64,000 nt of DNA from Prochlorococcus marinus str. MIT 1013 (GTDB lineage: Bacteria > Cyanobacteriota > Cyanobacteriia > PCC-6307 > Cyanobiaceae): positions 1,302,001 to 1,366,000 of the forward strand of contig NZ_CP114778.1 in assembly GCF_027359395.1 (NCBI RefSeq), written 5' to 3'. Both the position numbers and the translations under genes were made by a program. Of the stretch, positions 57,519 through 64,000 are shown one piece after another; within the stretch, counting starts at the first letter, position 1; every line of letters begins with the position of its first letter. Under the pieces are notes generated by a model. It had not been told where the DNA came from, searched no databases, and saw only the letters and a program-made list of their open reading frames with translations.

Positions 57519-59072
57519 CTAAGGCAAAAATCCATATTTAGTTTTTGGATAATAATGAGAAAGAATTTGTTTGGTAGTCCATCCATTTTTTGCCAATTCT
57601 ATAGCCCCAGACTGAGACATTCCTGCTCCATGGCCAAAGCCTCCACCAGAAAAAAGCCATTTACCTTCTTTAATTTCTTTAACAACAAATAATGTGCTCG
57701 GTAATTGTCTAAGAACACGTCGTATTTCATCAAGTTTAAGGAAAATTTCTGAACCACTCTTTCCTTCAATTTTCAAAGAAGTAACTCTCCCACTACTTCC
57801 TCTCTTATCAACCTTGATTTTACTTGGATAAAAGGAACTGCTAACTTTTTTAGCTTGATTGAACTGTTTAGATATCTGAGAGGACTCTAGCGTTCTTTCC
57901 CATCTGAAAAGTGGATGATCAGAACCAAAAGCCTCAGACTTTGAAAATAAAAAAGATTTCAAATATTTTTCATTTGTTAGAGGTAAATCAACCAGACGTG
58001 TCCAACGTGTTGGCCCATCCAAGCGCATTTGCAGATAAGGAACTTGATTGATTGACCAAGCTTCATCGACTGAGGCCATTACTCCACCATTTGTAGCGTG
58101 ATAAACGGTATTTATTGGCTTTTTATTCCAGGTCAAAATTTTACCAGCAGTTTTTTTTATGGCCGTTTTAATTTTTTGATTGGCTTTAGATGGATCCTTG
58201 TAAACCTGACATTGGGTATCACTGCAAAGATTGTATCCATCAACTTTGAATCTATGACTATTAGCCACAGCCCAAGTTCTAGCTAAAACAGCCTGCGCTG
58301 CTAAAGCTGCTGCTGGAGAGTTTGCTCCAATTTCATAAGGAACTACTCCATTTAAATATCTCTCAATAGGGACATGCTCAACTAAAGTCCAACTTCCATA
58401 TGCATCTGGCTGTATGGAAAAAGGACCCAAGTATATTCCCTTCTCCCAGCGCAACCCATCAGGGGCTCGCAAAGAAATAGGCCCTTTGAGAACAATCTTT
58501 CCATTATTTCCATCTAGATAAGGAAAAACAGTGTTTGAAACTTTTATTTTTTGATAGATCGACTTAATTGATGGTGGAATTTTGATGTGAGCCGAAACCC
58601 AAACCTCCCAATCAAACGGATGAGCAATAGTTGATTCAATACCTTTATCTTTTAAATCATTTGCCAATCTTTCAGCAGACTCGAAACTTGCAAAGGGACC
58701 AATTGTCTGACGAACAAATACTTTTGGTTTTAGCAATTTTTCTGCTCGCCAACCAATATTAATTTCTTTAGCCTTTCGAATGATTCCATCAGCATCTTTC
58801 AAAATCAAATTTCTGCCATTACTTAAAAGTCTCAAAGATGGCGAATTATTATTACCAATGATCTCCTTTCCTAAATATGGCTTGATCCCAACAAGCAGTA
58901 CATTTTTTTCTAGGCTAATTAAAGGCGTATTAGGAAGTGCCTGATGAGTTGCAAAAACCTCAACTTTGCCAGGATTAGCTATACAAACTTGATTTGAATC
59001 ATATCCGCCAATCAAGAGAAGCAAACCACAAATCAAGAAACGTTTTTGAACCGGTAAATAACTTTTAATCAC
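57519..59072 (-). CDS. SpoIID/LytB domain protein with SPOR-like segment
   Basis: A probably periplasmic or outer envelope protein of 517 residues. The N-terminus is a signal peptide (KRFLICGLLLLIGGYDSNQV). Residues about 115-155 look like a SPOR-type repeat (IGPFASFESAERLANDLKDKG), which binds denuded peptidoglycan. The SpoIID domain covers about 215-510: VPIERYLNGVVPYEIGANSPAAALAAQAVLARTWA is its start, then NTVYHATNGGVMAS and GGGFGHGAGMSQSGAIELAKNGW. In Bacillus, SpoIID is a lytic transglycosylase; in cyanobacteria the role is not shown. Cell wall remodelling is the likely function. Confidence 0.88.
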   Translation of the reverse strand: MIKSYLPVQKRFLICGLLLLIGGYDSNQVCIANPGKVEVFATHQALPNTPLISLEKNVLLVGIKPYLGKEIIGNNNSPSLRLLSNGRNLILKDADGIIRKAKEINIGWRAEKLLKPKVFVRQTIGPFASFESAERLANDLKDKGIESTIAHPFDWEVWVSAHIKIPPSIKSIYQKIKVSNTVFPYLDGNNGKIVLKGPISLRAPDGLRWEKGIYLGPFSIQPDAYGSWTLVEHVPIERYLNGVVPYEIGANSPAAALAAQAVLARTWAVANSHRFKVDGYNLCSDTQCQVYKDPSKANQKIKTAIKKTAGKILTWNKKPINTVYHATNGGVMASVDEAWSINQVPYLQMRLDGPTRWTRLVDLPLTNEKYLKSFLFSKSEAFGSDHPLFRWERTLESSQISKQFNQAKKVSSSFYPSKIKVDKRGSSGRVTSLKIEGKSGSEIFLKLDEIRRVLRQLPSTLFVVKEIKEGKWLFSGGGFGHGAGMSQSGAIELAKNGWTTKQILSHYYPKTKYGFLP

Positions 59073-59116
59073 AACAAAAATCTCCTTTCAGCAAGAATTT
59101 AATAATTTTGGGTTGG

Positions 59117-59148
59117 CTTAAGTGAACTTAAGGACGTATTCTTATAAT
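59117..59148 (+). promoter_or_regulatory. candidate promoter of rpmI-rplT with overlapping inverted repeat
   Basis: A consensus TATAAT (59143-59148) lies 17 bases before the rpmI ATG. The inverted repeat CTTAAG-TGAA-CTTAAG (59117-59132) covers the place of a -35 box. The very short leader leaves no room for the L20-binding autoregulatory RNA known in Bacillus. Confidence 0.4.
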
Positions 59149-59165
59149 CTAACTATGCTTTATCA

Positions 59166-59363
59166 ATGCCAAAGCTCAAGACCCGCAAAGCTGCTGCAAA
59201 GCGGTTCAAAGCAACAGGCACTGGCAAGTTCATGAGACGTCGTGCATTTCACAATCACTTACTCGACCACAAGAGTCCTAAATTAAAAAGGCACCTTAAA
59301 ACAAAAGCAGTCGTAGATGAACGTGATGCAGAAAACGTAAGCCTCATGCTTCCCTATGCATAA
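59166..59363 (+). CDS. rpmI: 50S ribosomal protein L35
   Basis: A basic 65-residue ribosomal protein. It starts [20 protein letters not shown] and continues with [16 protein letters not shown], both characteristic of bL35. It is followed by rplT after 52 bases, the usual pair. Confidence 0.97.
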   Translation: MPKLKTRKAAAKRFKATGTGKFMRRRAFHNHLLDHKSPKLKRHLKTKAVVDERDAENVSLMLPYA

Positions 59364-59415
59364 GACTTCTTAAAAACGTTTATTAATTCAATTTCTTGAT
59401 TTCTGATTATTAATT

Positions 59416-59763
59416 ATGGCACGCGTTAAAAGAGGTAATGTTGCTAGAAAACGTAGAAACAAAATCCTTCGTCTAGCCAAAGGATTTAGAGGCGGAAATG
59501 GAACTCTTTTCCGAACGGCAAATCAAAGAGTAATGAAAGCACTTTGTAATGCATATAGGGACAGAAGAAGAAGAAAGCGCGATTTCAGAAGGCTTTGGAT
59601 TGCAAGAATCAATGCAGCAGCTAGATTAAATGGCTTAAGTTATAGCAAGTTTATGGGTAGCTTAAAAAAAGCTGATGTAATAATAAACAGAAAAATGTTG
59701 GCTCAATTAGCTGTTACTGATCCTAAAACATTCTCAAATATTGCAGTTAATTCAAAAAGTTAA
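59416..59763 (+). CDS. rplT: 50S ribosomal protein L20
   Basis: A 115-residue basic protein that binds 23S rRNA early in 50S assembly. It starts [20 protein letters not shown], and has [35 protein letters not shown] and [15 protein letters not shown], all diagnostic of bL20. The usual third partner, infC, is elsewhere in the window at 9346. Confidence 0.97.
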   Translation: MARVKRGNVARKRRNKILRLAKGFRGGNGTLFRTANQRVMKALCNAYRDRRRRKRDFRRLWIARINAAARLNGLSYSKFMGSLKKADVIINRKMLAQLAVTDPKTFSNIAVNSKS

Positions 59764-59906
59764 ATATGCTTGAACCTTTTTTCATTATTAAACTTATAAA
59801 TGATTAATTAAGATAAAAGAATACAGAAGAAATTCCAAAAATTAAGAATATGATGATTAGGAATAATTAGCATATGCTCAACAAATTAGTATTTTAGCTT
59901 TAGACG

Positions 59907-60464
59907 ATGATTGTTAATCTTCCTCAAACTTATTTAATAGGACTATGTCTGCTTTTAGTAATTATCGCTATTTTAGTAGGAAAACAACTGTATAAAGTAA
60001 GAAAAGATGAGATGAAGCTAATAAAATTAGAGAAAGAAGATTCAAATACAAAAGAAGATTCAGCTAAAATGTATGAATTAGCATCTGTTCAATTAAAGAA
60101 AAGATTATATCCTCAAGCCACATCAACTTTAAAACAAGCCTTAAAGAAACTAGATGGAGAACCACAAGAAGCTAAAGCACTAATAGAGAATGCATTAGGC
60201 TTTGCACTCGCTGCTCAAAATGACTTTAAATCAGCAGTGATTCATTACAAAAAAGCATTAACTGCAAAATCTGAATATCCAGTTGCACTAAATAATCTCG
60301 GTTTTGCTTATCAACGACTACTAAAAGAAGATGAAGCTTATAAAAACTATCAAGAGGTTTTAAAGCTAGATCCTAATAACAAAACTGCAATATCTCAAAT
60401 TAAAAGACTTGAACGTATAATTGGAAAAGATAAAGATCAATTATTGAATAAAAAAGGTTTCTAA
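59907..60464 (+). CDS. TPR-repeat membrane-anchored protein
   Basis: A 185-residue protein with one N-terminal transmembrane helix (LIGLCLLLVIIAILVGKQLY), a charged linker, and about three tetratricopeptide repeats (AKMYELASVQLKKRLYPQA, ALIENALGFALAAQNDFKSA, YPVALNNLGFAYQRLLKEDE). TPR arrays bind partner proteins. Homologues near thiG are known to me in picocyanobacteria, but the function is unassigned. thiG starts 29 bases later on the same strand, so the two may be co-transcribed. Confidence 0.85.
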   Translation: MIVNLPQTYLIGLCLLLVIIAILVGKQLYKVRKDEMKLIKLEKEDSNTKEDSAKMYELASVQLKKRLYPQATSTLKQALKKLDGEPQEAKALIENALGFALAAQNDFKSAVIHYKKALTAKSEYPVALNNLGFAYQRLLKEDEAYKNYQEVLKLDPNNKTAISQIKRLERIIGKDKDQLLNKKGF

Positions 60465-60493
60465 ATAAATCTTAATTCATCATATTTTTACCA

Positions 60494-61300
60494 ATGAAAA
60501 AAACAAATCAATTTCTCAAAATAGGAAATAAAGAATTCAAAAGTCGGCTTCTTGTTGGAACTGGTAAATACTCATCCTTAGAAGTCATGAAACAAAGCTT
60601 GGTAAATACAAAATGTGAAATAGTTACTGTCGCAGTTAGAAGAATTCAAGGACTAGAGCATGGACATAAAGGATTAATGGAGTCAATAGACTGGAAAAGT
60701 ATATGGATGCTCCCAAACACTGCAGGATGCTCAAATGCTGAAGAAGCTATACGAATAGCACGACTAGGCAGAGAGTTAACCAAGTTAGCTGGTCAAGAGA
60801 ATAATAATTTTGTCAAATTAGAGGTCATTCCTGACAAAAAATATTTATTACCCGACCCAATTGGAACTTTAAAAGCCGCAGAACAACTAGTTAAAGAAGG
60901 ATTTACTGTCATGCCATATATAAATTCTGATCCATTAATTGCTAAACAACTTGAAGAAATTGGATGTGCAACTGTTATGCCTCTTGGTTCTCCCATTGGA
61001 TCTGCTCAAGGCATAAAAAATGCAGCAAACATTGCCATAATTATCGAAGAATCTCGAATTCCAATAATTATTGATGCAGGCATTGGAGTTCCCAGTGAAG
61101 CAGCTCAAGCATTGGAAATGGGCGCAGATGGAGTTCTAATAAATAGTGCTATTGCTTTGGCTAAAAACCCCGCTTTAATGGCTGAAGCCTTTTCTAAGGC
61201 CACTGAAGCTGGTAGAGATGCTTATCTATCTGGAAGGCTCGAAGAGCAACTGCTTGCCCACCCTAGCTCTCCATTAGATGGAGTTATTTCAAATAATTAG
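60494..61300 (+). CDS. thiG: thiazole synthase
   Basis: Forms the thiazole phosphate part of thiamine from deoxyxylulose phosphate, dehydroglycine and ThiS thiocarboxylate. The 268-residue TIM barrel has [68 protein letters not shown] with the Schiff-base lysine near K113, [17 protein letters not shown] and [22 protein letters not shown]. No TPP riboswitch motif is visible in the short gap in front. Confidence 0.95.
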   Translation: MKKTNQFLKIGNKEFKSRLLVGTGKYSSLEVMKQSLVNTKCEIVTVAVRRIQGLEHGHKGLMESIDWKSIWMLPNTAGCSNAEEAIRIARLGRELTKLAGQENNNFVKLEVIPDKKYLLPDPIGTLKAAEQLVKEGFTVMPYINSDPLIAKQLEEIGCATVMPLGSPIGSAQGIKNAANIAIIIEESRIPIIIDAGIGVPSEAAQALEMGADGVLINSAIALAKNPALMAEAFSKATEAGRDAYLSGRLEEQLLAHPSSPLDGVISNN

Positions 61301-61349
61301 AGGAATTCGTTAAAAATTAGTAACGTAATAGGCTAATAAACAAAAAATC

Positions 61350-61517
61350 ATGGCAGTCACTAAAGAAAGTCAAGGCAGGCTTAACGTTTTTGCAGATGAA
61401 CCAAGAATTGAAATACTTACAAAAGAAAGCAGTGGCAACAAAGGTTCTTGGCTTTTTACCCTTGCTGGAGTTATCCTTGTAATTGGGCTTATCGCATATT
61501 CTTTAACAATCAAGTGA
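61350..61517 (+). CDS. small single-pass membrane protein, conserved in picocyanobacteria
   Basis: A 55-residue reading frame with ATG at 61350 and TGA at 61515. It starts MAVTKESQGRLNVFADEP and ends with one transmembrane helix (SWLFTLAGVILVIGLIAYSL) and a short TIK tail. I recall proteins with the same QGRLNVFA-acid-P start in related genomes, which supports it as a real gene, but I cannot name the family. It lies between thiG and sqdB on the same strand. The orientation and size would suit a small thylakoid or plasma membrane subunit. Confidence 0.65.
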   Translation: MAVTKESQGRLNVFADEPRIEILTKESSGNKGSWLFTLAGVILVIGLIAYSLTIK

Positions 61518-61573
61518 AACCCTTGTAGTAGCTTGAATAATATGAGCATTTGCTCTGTCTTTTGGAGTTTAGA

Positions 61574-62767
61574 GTGAAAGTTTTCGTTCTTGGTGGTGAC
61601 GGCTTCTGCGGATGGCCTTGTGCAGCAAATCTTGCTGACAAAGGTCATGATGTATTCATCGTGGATAATCTCAGTCGTCGAAAAATCGATATAGACCTTG
61701 AAGTTGAATCCTTAACTCCCATTACCAGTATTGGAGAAAGGATTAAAGCTTGGTCTGAGATAGGTGGAAGACCTATTCAATTTATTCATTTAGACCTTGC
61801 CTCTGAATATCAAAAACTATTAGATCTGTTAATCGAGGAACAGCCTGATTCAATAATTCATTTTGCTGAACAGCGTGCTGCTCCATATTCAATGAAAAGC
61901 AGTGCAACAAAGAGATATACGGTTGATAACAATGTCAATGGAACTCATAATCTCCTGGCCGCAATTGTTGAATCTCAATTAGATATTCACATTGTTCATC
62001 TTGGAACAATGGGGGTTTATGGATATGGGTCTCATAGAGGTGCGACCATTCCAGAAGGTTACTTAAAGGTGGAAGTGCCTCAACCGGATGGCAGTCGTTT
62101 TGAAGAAGAAATCCTTCATCCAGCAAGTCCTGGAAGCGTTTATCACATGACAAAGACGCTTGATCAATTGCTCTTTCTTTACTACAACAAAAACGACCAG
62201 ATAAGAATCACTGATCTTCATCAAGGAATTGTATGGGGAACAAATACTGATGTCACAAGCCGTGATCCAAGACTGACTAATCGATTTGACTATGATGGTG
62301 ATTACGGAACAGTATTAAATCGATTTTTAATGCAGGCTGCTATTGGATATCCACTAACAGTTCATGGTACTGGTGGTCAAACGAGAGCTTTTATTCATAT
62401 TCAAGATTCAGTAAAATGTGTTCAACTGGCACTGGAAAACCCTCCAGAAAAAGGTGAAAGGGTAAAAATTTTCAACCAAATGACTGAAAGTCACCAAGTC
62501 GGAGAATTAGCTAAAAAAGTAGCCTCTCTCACTGGAGCAAAAATTAATTATCTTCCAAACCCAAGAAACGAAGCAGTAGAAAATGATCTAATAGTAGATA
62601 ATCGATGTTTTATTGAACTTGGATTAGATCCCACAACTCTCGATAATGGACTTTTAGAAGAAGTTGTTAATGTCGCAAAAAAATTCTCCAATAGATGTGA
62701 TTTAAACCGAATACCTTGTGTATCTGCATGGACATCAACCCAAGCAAAAGCAATCAATAAAACCTAA
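61574..62767 (+). CDS. sqdB: UDP-sulfoquinovose synthase
   Basis: Makes UDP-sulfoquinovose from UDP-glucose and sulfite for the sulfolipid SQDG of thylakoids. The extended SDR protein has 397 residues from the GTG at 61574 (VKVFVLGGDGFCGWPCAAN); a TTG at 61550 is the only earlier start and adds eight unrelated residues. Diagnostic parts are NLSRRKID, FAEQRAAPYSM, TMGVYGYG, YHMTKTLDQLLF (YxxxK catalysis), and HQGIVWGTNTDVT. sqdX follows after about 36 bases, so the two steps of SQDG synthesis form an operon. Confidence 0.96.
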   Translation: MKVFVLGGDGFCGWPCAANLADKGHDVFIVDNLSRRKIDIDLEVESLTPITSIGERIKAWSEIGGRPIQFIHLDLASEYQKLLDLLIEEQPDSIIHFAEQRAAPYSMKSSATKRYTVDNNVNGTHNLLAAIVESQLDIHIVHLGTMGVYGYGSHRGATIPEGYLKVEVPQPDGSRFEEEILHPASPGSVYHMTKTLDQLLFLYYNKNDQIRITDLHQGIVWGTNTDVTSRDPRLTNRFDYDGDYGTVLNRFLMQAAIGYPLTVHGTGGQTRAFIHIQDSVKCVQLALENPPEKGERVKIFNQMTESHQVGELAKKVASLTGAKINYLPNPRNEAVENDLIVDNRCFIELGLDPTTLDNGLLEEVVNVAKKFSNRCDLNRIPCVSAWTSTQAKAINKT

Positions 62768-62803
62768 ACCTAACTAGTACAAAATCTTGAAAATACACGC
62801 TCA

Positions 62804-63949
62804 GTGAAAATAGCTTTCTTTACAGAAACTTTCCTACCCAAAGTCGATGGGATAGTCACTCGTCTAACTAAAACAATTCAGAATTTAGTTGAATCAGGCG
62901 ATGACGTTACTGTTTTTTGTCCAGAAGGCTGTCCATCAAGCTATCTGGGTGCAAAAGTTATAGGTGTCCCAGCGATGCCATTACCCTTATATCCAGAACT
63001 CAAATTAGGGCTGCCTGGTCCAGGCGTTTCAGATGAATTAGAAAAGTTTAAACCTGATCTAATACATGTAGTTAATCCTGCTGTACTTGGATTAGGTGGT
63101 ATTTGGCTAGCTAAAACGAACAATATTCCCCTTATAGCCAGTTACCACACTCACTTACCTAAGTATCTAGAACACTATGGAATGGGGATGTTAGAGCCTC
63201 TTTTATGGGAGTTGTTAAAAGCTGCTCATAATCAAGCAACTCTTAATCTATGTACTTCCACTGCAATGGTGCAAGAACTTTCAGAAAAAGGAATTCAAAA
63301 TACCGCCTTATGGCAAAGAGGAGTTGATACAGATATTTTCAAGCCAGAACTAAGAGACGAACAAATGAGAAAGCGTCTTTTAGGAAAATATAGCGATAAA
63401 GGCTCTTTATTGATTTACGTTGGAAGACTCTCAGCAGAAAAACAAATTGAAAGAATTAAACCTGTACTTGAAGCACTGCCAAACACTCGACTAGCTCTTG
63501 TTGGAGATGGTCCATATAGACAACAATTAGAAAAAATTTTTCAAGGAACCTCAACTACCTTTGTGGGATATTTAAGTGGAAATGAATTAGCAAGTGCTTA
63601 TGCCTCTGGTGATGCTTTCCTTTTTCCCTCAAGTACAGAAACTTTGGGATTAGTTCTTTTAGAAGCAATGGCTGCTGGATGCCCAGTCGTAGGAGCAAAT
63701 AAAGGTGGAATACCAGATATCATTTCAGATGGAGAAAATGGATGTTTGTACAATCCTGATGGAGAAAATGATGGGGCTTTAAGTTTAATTCAAGCTACAA
63801 AAAAATTATTGGGCAACGAAGTAGAACGCATAGCGATGAGAAAAGCTGCTCGTTCAGAAGCTGAGAGATGGGGGTGGGCAGGTGCTACAAAACAATTAAA
63901 AAGTTATTACGAAGAAGTTCTAGACAAAAAACAAAATGTTGCTGCTTAG
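62804..63949 (+). CDS. sqdX: sulfoquinovosyldiacylglycerol synthase (GT4)
   Basis: Transfers sulfoquinovose from the UDP-sugar to diacylglycerol. The 381-residue GT-B enzyme starts with GTG at 62804 (VKIAFFTETFLPKVDGIV), the usual N-terminus of SqdX. It has ASYHTHLPKYLEHYG, WQRGVDTDIF, YVGRLSAEKQIERI, and ETLGLVLLE (E-x7-E of retaining GT4). Sulfolipid spares phosphate, which matters in oligotrophic seawater. It is the second gene of the sqdBX operon. Confidence 0.95.
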   Translation: MKIAFFTETFLPKVDGIVTRLTKTIQNLVESGDDVTVFCPEGCPSSYLGAKVIGVPAMPLPLYPELKLGLPGPGVSDELEKFKPDLIHVVNPAVLGLGGIWLAKTNNIPLIASYHTHLPKYLEHYGMGMLEPLLWELLKAAHNQATLNLCTSTAMVQELSEKGIQNTALWQRGVDTDIFKPELRDEQMRKRLLGKYSDKGSLLIYVGRLSAEKQIERIKPVLEALPNTRLALVGDGPYRQQLEKIFQGTSTTFVGYLSGNELASAYASGDAFLFPSSTETLGLVLLEAMAAGCPVVGANKGGIPDIISDGENGCLYNPDGENDGALSLIQATKKLLGNEVERIAMRKAARSEAERWGWAGATKQLKSYYEEVLDKKQNVAA

Positions 63950-63952
63950 TTT

Positions 63953-64000
63953 TTATGCCGCATGAGGCGGCGGAGTTGGGGAATCAAATGATTGCAAAGG
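63953..64000 (-). CDS. possible C-terminal end of a convergent gene (cut by window)
   Basis: On the minus strand an open frame enters from the right edge and stops at TAA (63953-63955), ending in SPTPPPHAA. It starts right after the sqdX stop, where a converging gene is plausible. Only 15 codons are visible, so no family can be named. Confidence 0.35.
   Translation of the reverse strand, partial: PLQSFDSPTPPPHAA

Overview
The window looks like a chromosome segment of a marine picocyanobacterium, most likely Prochlorococcus, and by its AT-rich but not extremely AT-rich composition a low-light clade such as LLI (NATL-like). The evidence is the gene content: sulfolipid genes sqdB and sqdX, precorrin-8X methylmutase CobH, a Ycf23/DUF561 protein, a PsbZ-like photosystem II subunit, a four-ACT aspartokinase and a cyanobacterial trigger factor-clpP-clpX run, all tightly packed with very short spacers. 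Strain-level assignment is inference from memory of the lineage, not from a search.

Layout. Positions 1-17 kb are housekeeping: mutY (cut by the left edge), an alpha/beta hydrolase, a group 2 sigma factor, mgtE, a glutathione peroxidase, a pair of small CrcB/Fluc fluoride channel subunits, a small secreted SH3-like protein, gyrB, miaA, infC, a GntR-type regulator with a candidate operator, cysE, a two-gene polysaccharide ABC exporter (11.8-14.0 kb) and secA. Positions 17-35 kb form an accessory cell-surface region. It holds a GDP-mannose dehydratase (gmd), a type I secretion operon (DUF6447-like small protein, parvulin-like PPIase, ABC transporter with cNMP-like and degenerate C39 domains, HlyD adaptor), a 1380-residue RTX/S-layer-like protein read from the opposite strand, a second gmd-like gene, a three-module glycosyltransferase, a methyltransferase with coiled coil, and a GNAT acetyltransferase. 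From 35 kb to the right end the window is core again: tRNA-Gly, ribH, psbZ-like, mutS, cobH, holA, lysC, uvrB, ycf23, tilS, rnj, dapA, asd, tig, clpP, clpX, dnaX, a membrane GT2, a SpoIID-like protein, rpmI-rplT, a TPR protein, thiG, a 55-residue membrane protein, sqdB and sqdX.

How the genes may work together. gmd, the gmd-like gene, the multi-module glycosyltransferase, the methyltransferase and the Wzm/Wzt-like exporter together resemble an ABC-transporter-dependent O-antigen pathway of the polymannan type, in which a methyltransferase caps and measures the chain. The type I secretion operon sits inside this set and faces the gene for the large surface protein, its likely cargo.

The most notable signal is that the exporter ATPase (12595-13968) and the large secreted protein (23844-27986) start with the same roughly 200-residue DUF4214-type region, although one protein is cytosolic and the other is presumably exported. 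This suggests a linked surface-layer/polysaccharide system. Other unusual points are a 52-residue tandem duplication in the HlyD N-terminus, a structured leader with mutually exclusive stems before the surface-protein gene, and a perfect hairpin after the first small gene of the secretion operon.
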